Assembly: GCA_023159155.1 (NCBI GenBank)
Contig: JAJNNX010000061.1
Location: forward strand, 1-64,000
Direction: 5' to 3'
Length of the DNA: 64,000 nucleotides
From: Ustulina deusta
Taxonomy: Eukaryota > Ascomycota > Sordariomycetes > Xylariales > Xylariaceae
Under the pieces are notes generated by a model that saw only the letters and a list, made by a program, of their open reading frames with translations, ran no database searches and had not been told where the DNA came from. Position numbers and translations under genes: made by a program. Positions 50,515 to 62,490 of this stretch are shown one piece after another (the first letter of the stretch is position 1; each line of letters opens with the position of its first letter).

Positions 50515-50750
50515 TATTATAATTAGTTAAATAAAGTTTTTATAGCTAGTTTATTAATATTATAAATAAAGATTTTAAACTAAAAAAAAAAAAAAAAAAA
50601 AAAAAAATCAGAGTTTATAAAGTAAATAGATATAGACTTTATATATATAGCTACAGAGTTATAGGTTGGTCTATACATAGACTTCCTATCTTATTGCTAT
50701 ATGGGTCTAGAGTCCTTATAGGTCTCGCTAAAACTGCACTAACCGTTATA
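50515..50750 (-). repeat. 5' LTR of nested family 1 copy
   Basis: 236 bp. On the plus strand it starts TATTATAATTAG and ends CGCTAAAACTGCACTAACCG plus TTATA. The outer side (about 50,660-50,750) is much less mutated than the inner side. Confidence 0.8.
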
Positions 50751-53700
50751 TATTGCTTATCCGGAACTTTTAACCCGGACCTAAAAAATTTAAGCAATAA
50801 TAATAATAATAGCTCTTTAAAACTTTTATAAAAACTATTACTTTTTTTTTTGCAAAGTTTTTAAAGAACTAATAATAATAATAATAATAAGTTATAATCT
50901 AATAATTAGTTAATCTAAGCTTTTAAACGTTTTATTTATTTAGTTTTTTTTATTATAATTAATTTAATATATTTAAATAAACTATTAGTCTATAATAAAA
51001 AAAACTTAGCAAAATTTTAAACTTAATAAATTAAAATAAAATTATATCTAAAAATATATAAAAAAAACTTTTTAAAAAACTATTATTAAATTAATTAAAT
51101 AAGCTTACTACTAATAAGCAAAATATAAACTTAATACTAATAATATATTAAATAAATAAATAAAATAAGTTTTATAAACTAATAGTTTAGTTATATATAT
51201 ATACTAAAAAAAAAGTTTAAAAATTACTTTAAATAATATTAAAACTTTAAAAAAATAACTAGTTTTAAATATAAAAAAAATATAGCTTAATATTTTACAA
51301 AGCTTTTTAACTTTAATAAAGTTATTTAATAGTTTAGAACTATTTTTTAAAATTATATAACTAAGATATTTTTTAATAATATTACTAAATTAATTTATTT
51401 TTATTAAAAAAGCCTGCTAAAAACTAATAAAAATTTTATTTTAGTTATATAAAAAGCAGGCCAAATATATAAAAATATACTAACTAACCCTAGAATATTA
51501 AAGAAAAAAGCCTATTTTAATAATAGAACTTTTAAAATTAAGCTAACCTAACTATAGCAAAAAAAAACGCTCTAACCTAAACTATAACTAATCTTTAAAA
51601 AAAAACATACTTAAAAAAACTAATAATAAAATCAAACTAGATTTTAAAAATAAATAATAAGTTTTAATAGTAGTAGCTTTAAAAAAAATAGATTAACTTG
51701 TTATTAATTAGTAAAAATATAATAAAATTAACTACTAGCATTATAAACAAAACAACTATAATATTTTTGTTTATTTTATTAAAAAAAATATTAATAGATA
51801 AGATTTGCTACTAGCGCTTAAGAAACCTTTTTATATTAAAAAAAAAATAACTAAAAAATAACTTTTTTTAAACCCTATTAAATAAGCGAAAATAAACATA
51901 TTTTTAATAGCTATATTTAAGCTTTTACTATAGTTTATAAAAATAAATAAATCTAATTTAAATTTTTGAAAAATTTTTATGTTATATTTTATAAGATTTT
52001 AAAGTTAAACTAAAATAATAAACTTTAAGTAAGCGTAATTAAATAACTTAAAATAGAATATTACCTTATAATATATATAATATTTTTATATAATAAAAAA
52101 AAATATTTTATTTAAGCGCTATTTAATATTAAAAGTTTAGTACTAATAATATTTTTTAGTTAAGCATAATAATAAAAGTTACTTTTTATTAAAAAAATAT
52201 AACTATAACTTATAATAGCTTTTAATATTATATATATATAGAAAATAAATAAATATTATATAAAAAAAATAATTTTTAAATATTAAAAGAACTATTTTAT
52301 ATAGTTTAGTTTTAAACTAAATAAAATAAATAATAAATATAATATAATTTTTTTTTAATAATAGCTAAAATAATATTAGCTAGTATATTTTTTTAAAAAT
52401 ATTTGGAAAATTATTTTTATTTCGAAGTATTATTATAAAAATTATATAAGTTAAGCTATTTTAAACTTAAAAATAGCTAGAGTTATAATAATTATTTTAT
52501 AAAAAATTACTAATATTATTATTATTTAAGTTTTTAAAAAGTTCTAGGAATTTTTTATTATTATATTTAAAGCAGCTATATAACAACTATTTAATTACTA
52601 GCTATAGAACTATACTATTAATATTATAAAAGGCAAAATATTACTATAAGGACTATTATACGCTATAAACATATAAAAAATATTTTAAAACTATAGTTAG
52701 AAAAAATACTAAAAACTAAGCATATTTAAAAATCTACTTTATTATATAGGGCTTTTTTAATATTTATTAAAAAGAAAAACTTAAATAATTTTTTATAACT
52801 TATAGTTAATTATAAAAGCTTAAATAATATAATAATTCTAGTCTAGTATTTAATATTATTGATTGTAGAGCTACAAGCCTATTTTGCAATAGTTAAATAG
52901 TTTACTAAAATTAACCTAAAATTTAGATTTTTTTTAGTACGTATTAAAAAAAAACAAATAAAAAATAGTATTTTATTATAAATATAGCTTTTTTAAATAT
53001 ATAGTTATACTAATAAGATTTATAAACGTTTTAATAACTTTTTAAGTTATAATAAATAATATATTTTATAACTTTATTAATACTAAATTTTTTATTTATT
53101 TAAATAATTTATTAATTTATGCTAATATATTAAAAAAATATAATTAACTAGTTAAAAAAATCCTAAAATAATTCATATAATATAACCTAGTAGTTGCCCC
53201 TTAGAAATATAAATAGCAAATATAAAAAATAAAGTTTTTAAGCTATATTATTAAAACTAATAAAATCTTTATAGTACTAAATAAAATAAATTATATTGAT
53301 AAATAAAAAACTTTAAATATTTTATAAAAATTATAATAATTTATAAGCTTTACTAACTTTTATTAATAGTTTATCAAAAAAAATTTAGTAATTATTAAAC
53401 TTTTTATAAATACTAATAAAAAAAAGAAAAAAAAGTAAAAATAAATAAAAGCAATAAGTAAAACTTTTAAAAAACTAACATACTAATTTATTATAGCTTT
53501 TATTTTAGTATATTTTAATTTAAAAAAAGTTATATATATAAAAATAAATATATTAGACTTTGCTTTTAAGGCAGTCCTATTATAAAAAGACCTAAATAGA
53601 CAACTATATTTAGTTACTTTTTATTTATATAAATTTATACTACCAAAAATAAACTATAAAATTTATAATAAAAAACTTTTAATTATAATAAATTTTTTTA

Positions 53701-55534
53701 ATTGCTAGCGTTAATATTTAAAAAGCACTAAGTATAAGATCAAGATCTATTTAAATTATTAAAATTTTATATATTTTATAACTATAAAAATTTTTAATTA
53801 TAAGCAAACATAATAAGCTTAGTAATTATTTATATATTAGTTTATAATTAATTATTAACTAAAATAATTTAATAAAAAAGCTAATATTATGTTTAAACTA
53901 GCTTAATACTGCTTTAAAAAAAAGAAGTAAAGATTAGCTAATAAAAACAGTTTTGCAAAATAAACATTTTTTTTATTTATAAAGTATACTATTTTTAGTA
54001 GTAATAATAGTCCTACTAATATTAAAATAATTATATAGTTTAATAGTACTATAATAAAACTAAAATTTTATAAAAAAAGTCCGCTAAGCAAGGAAAAAAA
54101 ACGCTAAGTATACTTTATAGCTAGAAAACTTTAATAAAAATATTAAAATATAAAACGGTTTGCTATATAAAAAGGACTAGTTATAAATATTTATTACTAT
54201 TTAAAAAAACATAATAAAGTCTAAATATAATATATTAGTAATAGAACATATAAAAATAAATAAAACTATAGAATTAATTATTTATAACTTTTAGTAGCTA
54301 AACTTAAGAATATTAATATAAAAATATATATAAAGGTACTTATAATACTAATAGAATAAAATCCTACGGTATGCTTTTTATAAACTATTATAACTTATAA
54401 TAATTAGTTATAATAAACTTTATTATAAACCTATTTTTTTTAAATAGTTATAATTTTATATAGGTAATAATTGATTTTTTTATAAAAATAGCTTATTTTA
54501 TAACTTTAAAAATCTAAAAAAAAAAAAAACTAATAATTTTATTAAAATATTTATAAAAGTTTATTAAAAATTATATAATATATTTTTTAATATTATTTTT
54601 AATAAAAATTCTAAATTTATTATATATTTATAAAAAAAAAATTTTAAACTAGTAAAAATTAAGCTATATATAAGTATAGCTTTTTATTTCTAAACTAATA
54701 ATTAAACCAAACAATTTAACTAGTTTTTAAAAATCTATTTATAAATATTTATTAACTATAAAATAACTAACTAAAAAGATTTATTTTTTATAGCAAAATT
54801 TATATATAATAATATTATATTTATATTTATATATATAACTCTATTTTATATAAATTATAAATATTACCTAGCAGCCTACAATCTTTTTTTTAGTATATTT
54901 TGTAATTTAAAAAATTAGTTCTATATATATTAAATAATATAAATCTATTAAAACATGCAAAAATACCTAAAAAAAAAAACTGCTAGAAAATAAAAAAATA
55001 GGCTAACAAAAAAAAAAAAAATATATTTATTTACGCTAAGGACTAACTAATCATATTAAATATTAAAAATATTAAAATTAAACAACTTATAAAAAAGCTT
55101 AATAAAAAAATATTAAAACTTTTTAAAATCTAAAAAGTTATTTTTTTTTTTACTATTTAACTTATTTTACTTAAAAAATAAAAAATTTATAACTTTTTTT
55201 ATGTTTTGTTTATTAAGCTTTATTACGCTAATAATTAAGCATTGCTTAACTTTAACTAAGTTCTATAAAAAGCAGCCCTAATTAAATCTAAAAACTACTA
55301 AATAAAAAAAATAAAATAATTTTTAAAAACTTAAAGCAATATAAAATATTTAGTTAAATAGGAAAAATAGCTAGCTAAAAAATATTAAACTTAGGAATTT
55401 TACAATTATTTATATAGCAATAAAATAAAAAAAGCTATATATTAGTTTTATTAATATAATTTAAAAAAACTTGTAAATTTTTATATTATTTAATTATAAA
55501 AATATTTAAAAGCAAATATTAAAAAAAAAAATTG

Positions 55535-55851
55535 TGTTATATAGATCGATATATTAAGCTGCTAGCTATATTGTTAGTATAATATATAGGCCTACGGAGG
55601 AATAGATAAGCTTTTATTAGAAAGACTAAAGGTTATACGGACTATACGTATATATAGGGAGACCTAATAGTCCTTTGCGTTAATAGAGTTATAGAATATA
55701 TTCCAAATAGCCTAATGGCGAACAAGCATAAATAGGCTATGAGAATCCTAAGTTCGAACACTCGAGAAGGAACTATGGATTTTGAGATCCTTAGAGAATT
55801 ATTAGCTGAATATGACTAAGTTCCAAGCCCATAATACATGCCTTTGTTATA
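55535..55851 (+). repeat. Right LTR of family 3
   Basis: 317 bp, starting TGTTATATAG and ending TTTGTTATA, followed by the CTATA duplication. The inner (left) half is RIP-mutated and the outer half keeps CpA and GC content. Confidence 0.8.
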
Positions 55852-56616
55852 CTATATTACTAGGAAGTGTAGGTTCGGCCTATCTCTTAGTATAGGGGCA
55901 ACCTAGGAGACACATAAAGTGAGCAATATTGACTTCCAGTTGCCCGCTTCAGTAGATGCCAATAAAACAGGAAATTTTGGGCTACGAGATCGTGTGTCCT
56001 AATTAAGTAGTAATTGCTGCGTCTCGCTCCCTCATGGTGTATTCTACTACCAGTGTTGTCACTGCTGGTGTATCTAGTATTGACTATTGTTATTGCACAA
56101 GGAAGAAACCCCTATCTATGTGGAAGAGTTTGCACTGTTAGTCTAGATATTCCCAATGCCCCGGTTCTCAGGGGGTGACCCTGTAACGTACGGCGACAAA
56201 CCTTGGGATCACTGTTGAATTTGAAAAGATAAATGTCCTAAGCTAGAAATGTAAATTCATCATTGACACACAAATAAAACATTATGTAATTACCGCATTA
56301 TAGGGCATGGGTAGAGATTAACAAGTTCTAGCTCACTCTACAGCCTGGCGTTCTTCAAGGGTTGGGAGAATTACATCCGCCCAGTACGAGTCTAAGACAA
56401 CAATATTAATCAATCCAAGTCTTTCAGCTATGTAACGCCGTACTTGTTTGTGACACGGGAGACAGATCGCTGATAACAGTCCTACATAATGGGTAACCAG
56501 TTCAGTTGTAAAAGTTTTTTTAAAAAAATTAAAAATAAACCTTGAGGAAGTTGGGACTGACAGTACAAAATCCCAGTACTAGACGAGCTTTGCGCGCTCG
56601 GTCAACATTTAGAACA
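55852..56616. other. Intergenic; second half of a dispersed repeat
   Basis: The first 115 bp (to about 55,965) continue the dispersed repeat interrupted at 43,590. The rest, to 56,616, contains no gene or RNA I can recognise; composition is normal. Confidence 0.5.
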
Positions 56617-57267
56617 CGGCATCCCGGCTCTTCTTCTGCTTCAGTTAGTTGCCTGTGGCGGGGGTCCACTTCGCTATGAGCTTGCAGAGCAACTTGCCGC
56701 CGGCGGTGTTCAGCTCATGGGTCATTTTGGAACGACCGAGACGGGATCTCTGAGCCCGGTCTTCGTGCCCGGGTCTGAAGACGATTGGCGATTTTAGCCG
56801 CTCAGATTAGATATTCCATCCCTTGTTGAGGATGTCATAGCCGAAAGGGAATCAGAGCACAGCATCGGCGCCAAGTCTGAGGAAACAATCCCTCAACGAC
56901 TTACTGTTACCCCATTTTGTTGGGAGGAGTCATTCATAATGCAAGACCGTTTCTGATGAGCAGCAGATGCCGAGGCCGCGAGTTCCGAGCGGTCAGGCGC
57001 ACCGACGATGTGATTGTTCTCGCCACAGGCGAGAAGGTGCACCCGCACATATTGGAATCGATGCTAAGGGAGAATCAGCTCGTCAGAGAAGCCGTAGCCT
57101 TTGGTAACGGCCAATTTGAACCCTGTGCAATAGTCGAACCTATACCGACTTGTTCGAGGGTGGCATCGACTCCCTCCAGGCGGTGCGTGTCCGCAGGATG
57201 AATCAACGGGCCCTCGATAACACGCCCGGTATTTCGCTGTCCATAGAAACCCCACGGTATGACTTAT
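56617..57267 (+). pseudogene. NRPS-like adenylation-thiolation relic
   Basis: Fragments of an ANL adenylating enzyme fused to a carrier domain, in several frames. In order: QLVACGGGPLRYEL, HFGTTETGSLSP (the A5-type motif of adenylation domains), then a stop at about 56,796; [18 protein letters not shown] with [14 protein letters not shown] (A7-A10 region); then, in another frame directly after a deletion, [18 protein letters not shown], the carrier-domain motif whose DSL serine takes phosphopantetheine. NRPS-like aryl or alpha-aminoadipate reductase-type enzymes have this order with about 100 residues between the last two blocks, absent here. Stops, frameshifts and the missing N-terminal half show it is dead. 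Confidence 0.75.
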
Positions 57268-57404
57268 GACGCAGGCACTACGATGTTCAGCGACTACCAC
57301 AGAGTTTTCCCCTGAGAAGATGATCGAGGGTTACGTTGCGCGCTATAGTCTGTCTGCGTCAATCAAAACCCACAACCAGTTTAACGAGTACCTATTGCTT
57401 CTTC

Positions 57405-57637
57405 CGAGTAGTTGCGGCGCAGAAGAGGACTATTGTGGCAACAGCATCTACGGGTGTCAAAGCGGGTCTTGCAACTCGTCCACAACAACGACATCCACTT
57501 CGACATCAACGACTACCATACCTACGCAGACACCGGGATCCGTCTCCAAGGACGGAAATTGTGGCTACTCTGGTGGACTCTTTTGCAAAGGCTCGGCCTT
57601 CGGTGATTGTTGCTCAGCAGCAGGCGACTGTTCGTAG
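57405..57637 (+). pseudogene. CBM18 chitin-binding relic
   Basis: The frame reads the end of one hevein-like module (SCGAEEDYCG ... CQSGSC), a Thr/Ser-rich linker, and the start of a second (SKDGNCGYSGGLFCKGS ... GDCCSAAGDCS), then a stop where the module should continue with more cysteines. Such repeated CBM18 modules occur in fungal chitinases and secreted chitin-binding proteins. The N-terminal part upstream has no recognisable domain or signal peptide. The gene is truncated at both ends. Confidence 0.65.
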
Positions 57638-58246
57638 ACCCAGTACGTTTGCCTCGATATCTTGGGTTGGTAAGTTTCACTTCTTGCCATATCTATCCTA
57701 AGGATGCATCTAACCCGAAACAGTCGATCCGCGTACGGTGTGCCTAATACGACCGGATTCCTGAACTCGATAAATACAAGCGCATCTACAACGGCGAGCG
57801 TAAAATAGCGACTATGTGATAAGAGGAGTCATGTTACAGGTCGATGTATATTAGACACATTATTCTAGGCATTCTTGAATCCACCTATAGCGAGCGATTC
57901 AATGAGATCGAGGATAATCACTTTTCTGGTCACAAAGGGTTCCATTCTCGGATCCCAGAACTTTCAGTCCTGGAGGTTTATTATATACCAACTCTTCATC
58001 ACTTGTATGCAATATACAGACAAATTCGATGAGTCCACGAGGAATCAGAAATTCTACGAGAAGGATGATCGACTGGTGAAGAAAGTTATATAAATTGAGG
58101 CTCATTAGGCCTTTCCAGCCTCGGCCGTAGTCAAGTCTGGGAAGTAATTACTGGTTTTGTCGGTCATGTTCCACCAATATCCCCATTGTGACCTGTGTTC
58201 TCCTACAGGGTCCCGTCCCGTATATAAATTACATTCGAATTTTATC
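57638..58246. other. Intergenic, no gene seen
   Basis: About 600 bp of normal composition with small overlapping frames on both strands, none with a recognisable domain. It separates the CBM18 relic from the dehydrogenase gene. Confidence 0.4.
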
Positions 58247-58396
58247 TAATTGGTTAGTTTTGATGTATATCCCATCCTGTACCGCCCATATTCCATTAGT
58301 AACTAGGTACCATCTAGCTGGACAAATTGTTCTTACTAGGATACCTTCCCATCCAATCCAGCTTAACAGCCATGCAATAGTAGTCAAGCCGCCGGC
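58247..58396 (-). pseudogene. Lost C-terminal tail of the dehydrogenase
   Basis: An open continuation in frame with the dehydrogenase after its TAG, ending at a stop near 58,244-58,246. It encodes a hydrophobic tract typical of the membrane-proximal tail of Ayr1-like enzymes. It is not translated unless the stop is read through. Confidence 0.5.
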
Positions 58397-59149
58397 CTAG
58401 ATAACATGCTTGACGGAAGGATGTAAGAGCTCTGTGACGACCTTTCTTGCATACTCATCTGCCTCCATGAATCTCCCAGTCCTTAACATTTTACGCCCCT
58501 CGATCCATTCCTTGACCGGTTGATACAAGCTGTCTTCTGGAAGCCTTGTAGGAGGAGCATTCTCGAATAAAGGGCTACATACACTGCCAGTTTTGACGGT
58601 GACGACCCGAACCCCTAGAGGGGCAAGTTCAGTCCGAATTGTTCCGCCTAATGCCTCAATCGCGGCTTTCGAGGCGTTGTATATGCCGAAAAATGTGGGC
58701 CGGAAGACTTGGTTCACGCTGCCGATGTTGGCGACAAGAGAGCAGCTTTGCTGGCGATGGCTCTCATGCGCATTCGCAGCTGCGATCAAAAGGGGCAAAA
58801 AGGCCTTGGTGACGGCGAATACCCCCAGCACGTTAACTTCGAATAACTGCCGCGCTGCCGTGACATCGGTATCAGCGAACGGCATTACGTGCATAACCCC
58901 CGCATTATTAATCAATATGTCCAGCTTTCCACCAGTGGCGCTTGACACATGGGTTACAGCAGCATTGATAGAGGAGCTCGACGTAACATCAAGAACAAGT
59001 GTTTCGATATGGCGATCCTTCAAAGACGTAAGCAGATCCGCGGACAGGCCCGAGGCGAAAACGCGGTGACCTCGGAGGTGGAATTCGGTAGCAAGCGCAT
59101 TGCCGATCCCAGCGGGTCCACAGCCAGTGATAAGAACGGTCCTCGGCAT
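58397..59149 (-). CDS. Short-chain dehydrogenase, C-terminally truncated
   Basis: A 250-residue classical SDR, closest in pattern to fungal 1-acyl-DHAP reductase (Ayr1)-type enzymes. Cofactor motif TGCGPAGIG (9-17), NNAG (81-84), catalytic Ser144, Tyr157 and Lys161 (YNASK) are all present, so the catalytic core is intact. Ayr1-type proteins usually run to about 270-290 residues with a hydrophobic tail. Here the frame stops at TAG (58,397-58,399), but the same frame stays open beyond it for about 47 codons and encodes a hydrophobic AGGLTTIAWLLSWIGW segment. TGG to TAG would be a CpA-to-TpA change on the plus strand, as in RIP. The product may lack its membrane tail. Confidence 0.8.
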   Translation of the reverse strand: MPRTVLITGCGPAGIGNALATEFHLRGHRVFASGLSADLLTSLKDRHIETLVLDVTSSSSINAAVTHVSSATGGKLDILINNAGVMHVMPFADTDVTAARQLFEVNVLGVFAVTKAFLPLLIAAANAHESHRQQSCSLVANIGSVNQVFRPTFFGIYNASKAAIEALGGTIRTELAPLGVRVVTVKTGSVCSPLFENAPPTRLPEDSLYQPVKEWIEGRKMLRTGRFMEADEYARKVVTELLHPSVKHVI

Positions 59150-59639
59150 CTGGCTCGGTATTAGATCCAGCGATTGGAACTTGTGGTCAACGTGGTCACC
59201 TTTTGGTTCAAACGGGGGGTGAGGGGATGAGGGGGTGAGAAGAAGGAATGTGTCCGGAGAGAGCAGACTGATTTATTGAGGCGGGTTCAAAGCTAATGTA
59301 GAAACCACATCCATCGAAGAATCGATGTGCCCGAAGTATTTGAATACAGGCCAGAGTCTGTTGGCTGTTTATAACCCAGGCTGGTAAACCATGTATGCAG
59401 TTGGGCCCAGCCTGCATGACTACGTAGGATAATACTCAGGTGCTTATGTACAATAGGTCATTCTCTATCTTAAAACCGATGTCTCGGTAGGTACCTCCGG
59501 GTGCCTGTGGCCACAAAAAAAAATGATAAGGTGCCTTGCCCTCTCGCATTATGCCGATGTCTACCTAATGTACTGATCCTGAGTTCCGGTACTCCTGCGC
59601 ACATCTGAAGCTCGTTTCTTTCTTTGAGAGCCAGGCGAC
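59150..59639. other. Intergenic, upstream of the dehydrogenase gene
   Basis: It contains the dehydrogenase promoter. Minus-strand frames at 59,208-59,417 and 59,470-59,703 show no recognisable content. No RNA gene or repeat seen. Confidence 0.4.
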
Positions 59640-60545
59640 GGCTGGAATTATGACTGCCGAGAAACAATCTATTGTAGTCGGCCTGTAGAGTCGCTTCCGA
59701 CACCGCCAGACTGAATTAACCAAGTACCGCAAAGGGTTACAAAACGAAGAGCAATATCTACCAGCCAATCATCGCCGTTTGTGTAAGTTCAAAATGACCA
59801 AGACTCAAATTATCTCATCGTGATAAGAAAGCTCAATGCCACTGTCGAAGATGTACTCGAAGATTGTAGGTTCCGTGTTCTAACTCTATAGATGAGTCTA
59901 AATACAGAGAAGATCGTGCCCAACTCAGCATTATCTCCAAAGCATTTGACAACGAGCAACGACCCCATGGCGACTTATATGCAACACAGACTCCATCTAA
60001 ACATCACAGTGGTTCCTGTCAATGGCATACGAGAGATGAAATATTTCTGAGATGGTGAAGTCTAGACCCAGACGATGACAAAGTTAACGCTTCGCACATC
60101 ACCACCCATGCCAGTTCAGAGTCCCGCTGTCTCTGGCTTTACGGACCACCAGGATCTGGAAATCCCATCGCTTCGGGCCATACTATCAGTTATCTTGACT
60201 CGAACAATTTTGGCGTTAGCTACTAATTTTTCAAGGCTCAGTCAAACTCTACGGTGACTCTGCTGTTACTTAGTTTGGCTTATCAAATGGCCAAGGCAAA
60301 TCTTGAAATCCGACAGAGTTTCCTTGCTGTGACCAAAGCTGAAACCGATGTTAACTGCCATGACTATACTGTGATATGGAATACTCTGATTCTAGGATGT
60401 GTTTTCAGGACTTAATTCCTCCAACCCCAATACTGGGTGATTGACGCATTGGGTGAGCGCCCACGAGACTCACTCGTCAGTCTAATTCAAATAATGGCAA
60501 GAATTAATAAAAATTGCATCGTATTATACTTTCAAATACATAGTT
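59640..60545 (+). pseudogene. NACHT NLR relic
   Basis: A decayed NLR gene. The N-terminal remnant includes a RFRHRQTELTKYRKGLQNE stretch like the helical region of ankyrin- or TPR-type fungal NLRs (about 59,690-59,750). The NACHT core reads CLWLYGPPGSGN, where the P-loop Lys is replaced by Asn, then SY-stop-FFKAQSNSTVT, SLAYQMAKANLEIRQS and YWVIDALGER, where Walker B DEC has become GER. Stops lie at about 60,226 and 60,413. No sensor repeats follow before the next gene. It is unrelated in detail to the NLR at 35,073. Confidence 0.7.
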
Positions 60546-60617
60546 AAGATCATGAACTTAAAACTCTTCCACACTATTGCTAATGGACTATAAAAGTGAA
60601 CAGCAAAACCTTTTAGC

Positions 60618-61970
60618 TCAGCCGTTCTGAACCGGTTGCCAAAGGCACGTCCAAATTAACAGCTGTGGCCCGTATCCTTGCGAAACCAGCCCTCTCATTT
60701 CGCTGCACTTGGGGCAATCGTCTCCTGGGAGACGATACTGGGTAAGGCGGCCGCACGACACACATTGATTACTCCAGTGGTGCGGGAGGCCGCGCCAACT
60801 CGTCTTGCTAGCGGGCTGGCCACCTGTGGAAAGATGTCGGTCATGGGATAGAGGGAATTGCCACTTCAGAGCCCAAGCGACAAGGGCCTCCATTTCGTCT
60901 CGCTTGTCTTCGGACGTCTCGAAGTCGATCGTCAGGGTCTTTAGCTTCGACATATGTGAGAATACCCTTCCCCACGCGCCTGCTGCGAATTCAACATTCC
61001 CAGTCTCTGTCGACATGTCGTGGTACATGCTGCCAATAGTGTGAACATGGCAACAGTTGCCTCTGAACGGGTTGATCCTGAGAGTTTCATTCCGCTCCCA
61101 GTCCCACCAGTCGCTGCGACGCAGCGTGATACGAAGGTGCTCGAGATTCGCAAACCAATTATCAGTGTGCACGAACTGCAGCAACTTGTCTTCAAGCCAG
61201 TACTGCTGAATGAAAAGTCGCACGGACCGCACTAGATCCTTCTGTCTCAGGCCCGGCACCGGCGAGGGTTTACTCAACCAATTTGTGACGAACTGGTCTA
61301 TCTTCGTACGCGGACCTTCTGAGCCACCACTGTTAGAGGGAGGCCCGCGAAGACAGTAAAAGCGTTGCTCTGTTTGTAAGAGTGGCAGCTTGTAGGTCTC
61401 CAGGTAGACTCGTCGACAGGTTAGCAGCAAGGCAGTACCGAATCTCATGGGCTCAGTATTGTCGAAACGAAGCCAGTCGAAGCCGTCTCCGGCCTGCGGA
61501 GCACGAGAGAGCGTCAAGGGGAGCACTAGTTATAACAGGTGAGTTTCAGCAATTCAAAGATGGGCGCGCTGGGGAGATGAAGTGCAAGACTGCGAGGCTA
61601 CACGACACTAGTCATCTGGCTTCGCACAACGCGAAGTGAAGTGCGACTAACTGCCACGGCGCGGGCGAACCACCCCTTGGATTCGACTCCTGACAGGTTC
61701 AACCACATGTCCGACCGCCGGAGGGTTAGGCGTTCCCGGCATGGGTGCCACGTCGTGCGATTGCCGGACCCAGGTATTGGGCCTGATTACTTTGGCATTG
61801 GGAGATGGGAATTCTGTCAAGGCGAACTCAAATATGAGATTCCTGATCTCGGCGGGAATGCGGCCATTGTACAAGGGAGAAGAGAGCTGGGGATTGACCT
61901 CTTCCGTCTCAAGGCGCTGACCTAGGTTAAACCAGTCGTGAGACTCGGGTACTTCAACAGCGGTCGCCAT
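60618..61970 (-). CDS. DUF7730-like hypothetical protein
   Basis: A two-exon model: 61,970-61,695 and 61,493-60,618, 383 residues. Donor GTCAGG and acceptor CGCAG keep frame, but the 201-bp intron is long for this locus and other splice choices exist. The N-terminal RIPAEIRNLIFEFALTE and the later LLLTCRRVYLETYKLPL are typical of a large fungal family of unknown function with an F-box-like start (DUF7730-type). Near the C-terminus a CVSCG ... CPKCSEM pair of CxxC motifs (about residues 340-362) suggests a small zinc ribbon. No transmembrane segment or signal peptide. Confidence 0.7.
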
Positions 61971-62490
61971 GGCCGACTTGGATGTGGCCCAACTGCTTTC
62001 TTGTGCACAATTAAACGAGATATCACTCCCTAATTTAGTTCGCGGGAGAGGCGGGACATAAAGGAGGCTAAATAAATACTTTAATTCACGCTAAATTCGG
62101 TTGCCTAGCCGTCTTAGTGCTTCAGGCAGCAGCAGCAGGACGACAGAAGTACTTAGGATGCTTAATACTATGACAGCACTGTGGCTTGGGTTGTGGCTTG
62201 GGTTGTGGCTTAGCCAGTCATCCAGAATAACTATCTCCTGTGCCTAGATATCTAAGTACTAACGTAAAGAGTTTCATGAAAGAGGGTTCCGTATCCTTGT
62301 TCTTAGTACAGAGATGCAAGATATGCTGCCATTTTCATTCCCTAGCGGAAGTCGTCCGGGCGAGAGACGTCGCTGGCCTTGCCTTACACCCCGCCCTCCT
62401 ATGATTCAATGCCTTCGAGGGTATCTGGTCGCCTTGCCAAAACGCCAGCCTGCCACCCTATATTGCATACTGCTAGGCATATGTCATTTG
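61971..62490. other. Intergenic between two convergent-independent minus genes
   Basis: The promoter of the DUF7730-like gene lies at the left. A short duplicated GTGGCTTGGGTT run occurs at 62,181-62,210. The plus-strand frame 62,314-62,511 has no support. Confidence 0.4.

Larger units (their letters stand above)
45110..50750 (-). mobile_element. Family 1 LTR retroelement, nested in family 3
   Basis: A 5.64-kb copy on the minus strand, the only single full-length family 1 copy here. LTRs are 45,110-45,346 (3') and 50,515-50,750 (5'). It is flanked by TATTA (45,105-45,109) and TATTG (50,751-50,755), one duplication differing by a G-to-A change. The polypurine tract (GTAG preceded by A) adjoins the 3' LTR. 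The interior is RIPped and collinear with 12,254-17,754. It carries a 254-bp solo LTR insertion at 47,117. Confidence 0.8.
43591..55851 (+). mobile_element. RIPped LTR retroelement, family 3, with nested copy
   Basis: LTRs at 43,591-43,907 and 55,535-55,851 are both 317 bp. The flanking pentamer is CTATA on both sides (43,586-43,590 and 55,852-55,856). Removing the inserted family 1 copy (45,110-50,750) leaves 6.6 kb. The interior is heavily RIPped and no frame survives. An A-rich run before the right LTR could be the polypurine tract, and the LTR has a TATATATAG motif, both favouring plus orientation. Superfamily unknown. Confidence 0.8.
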
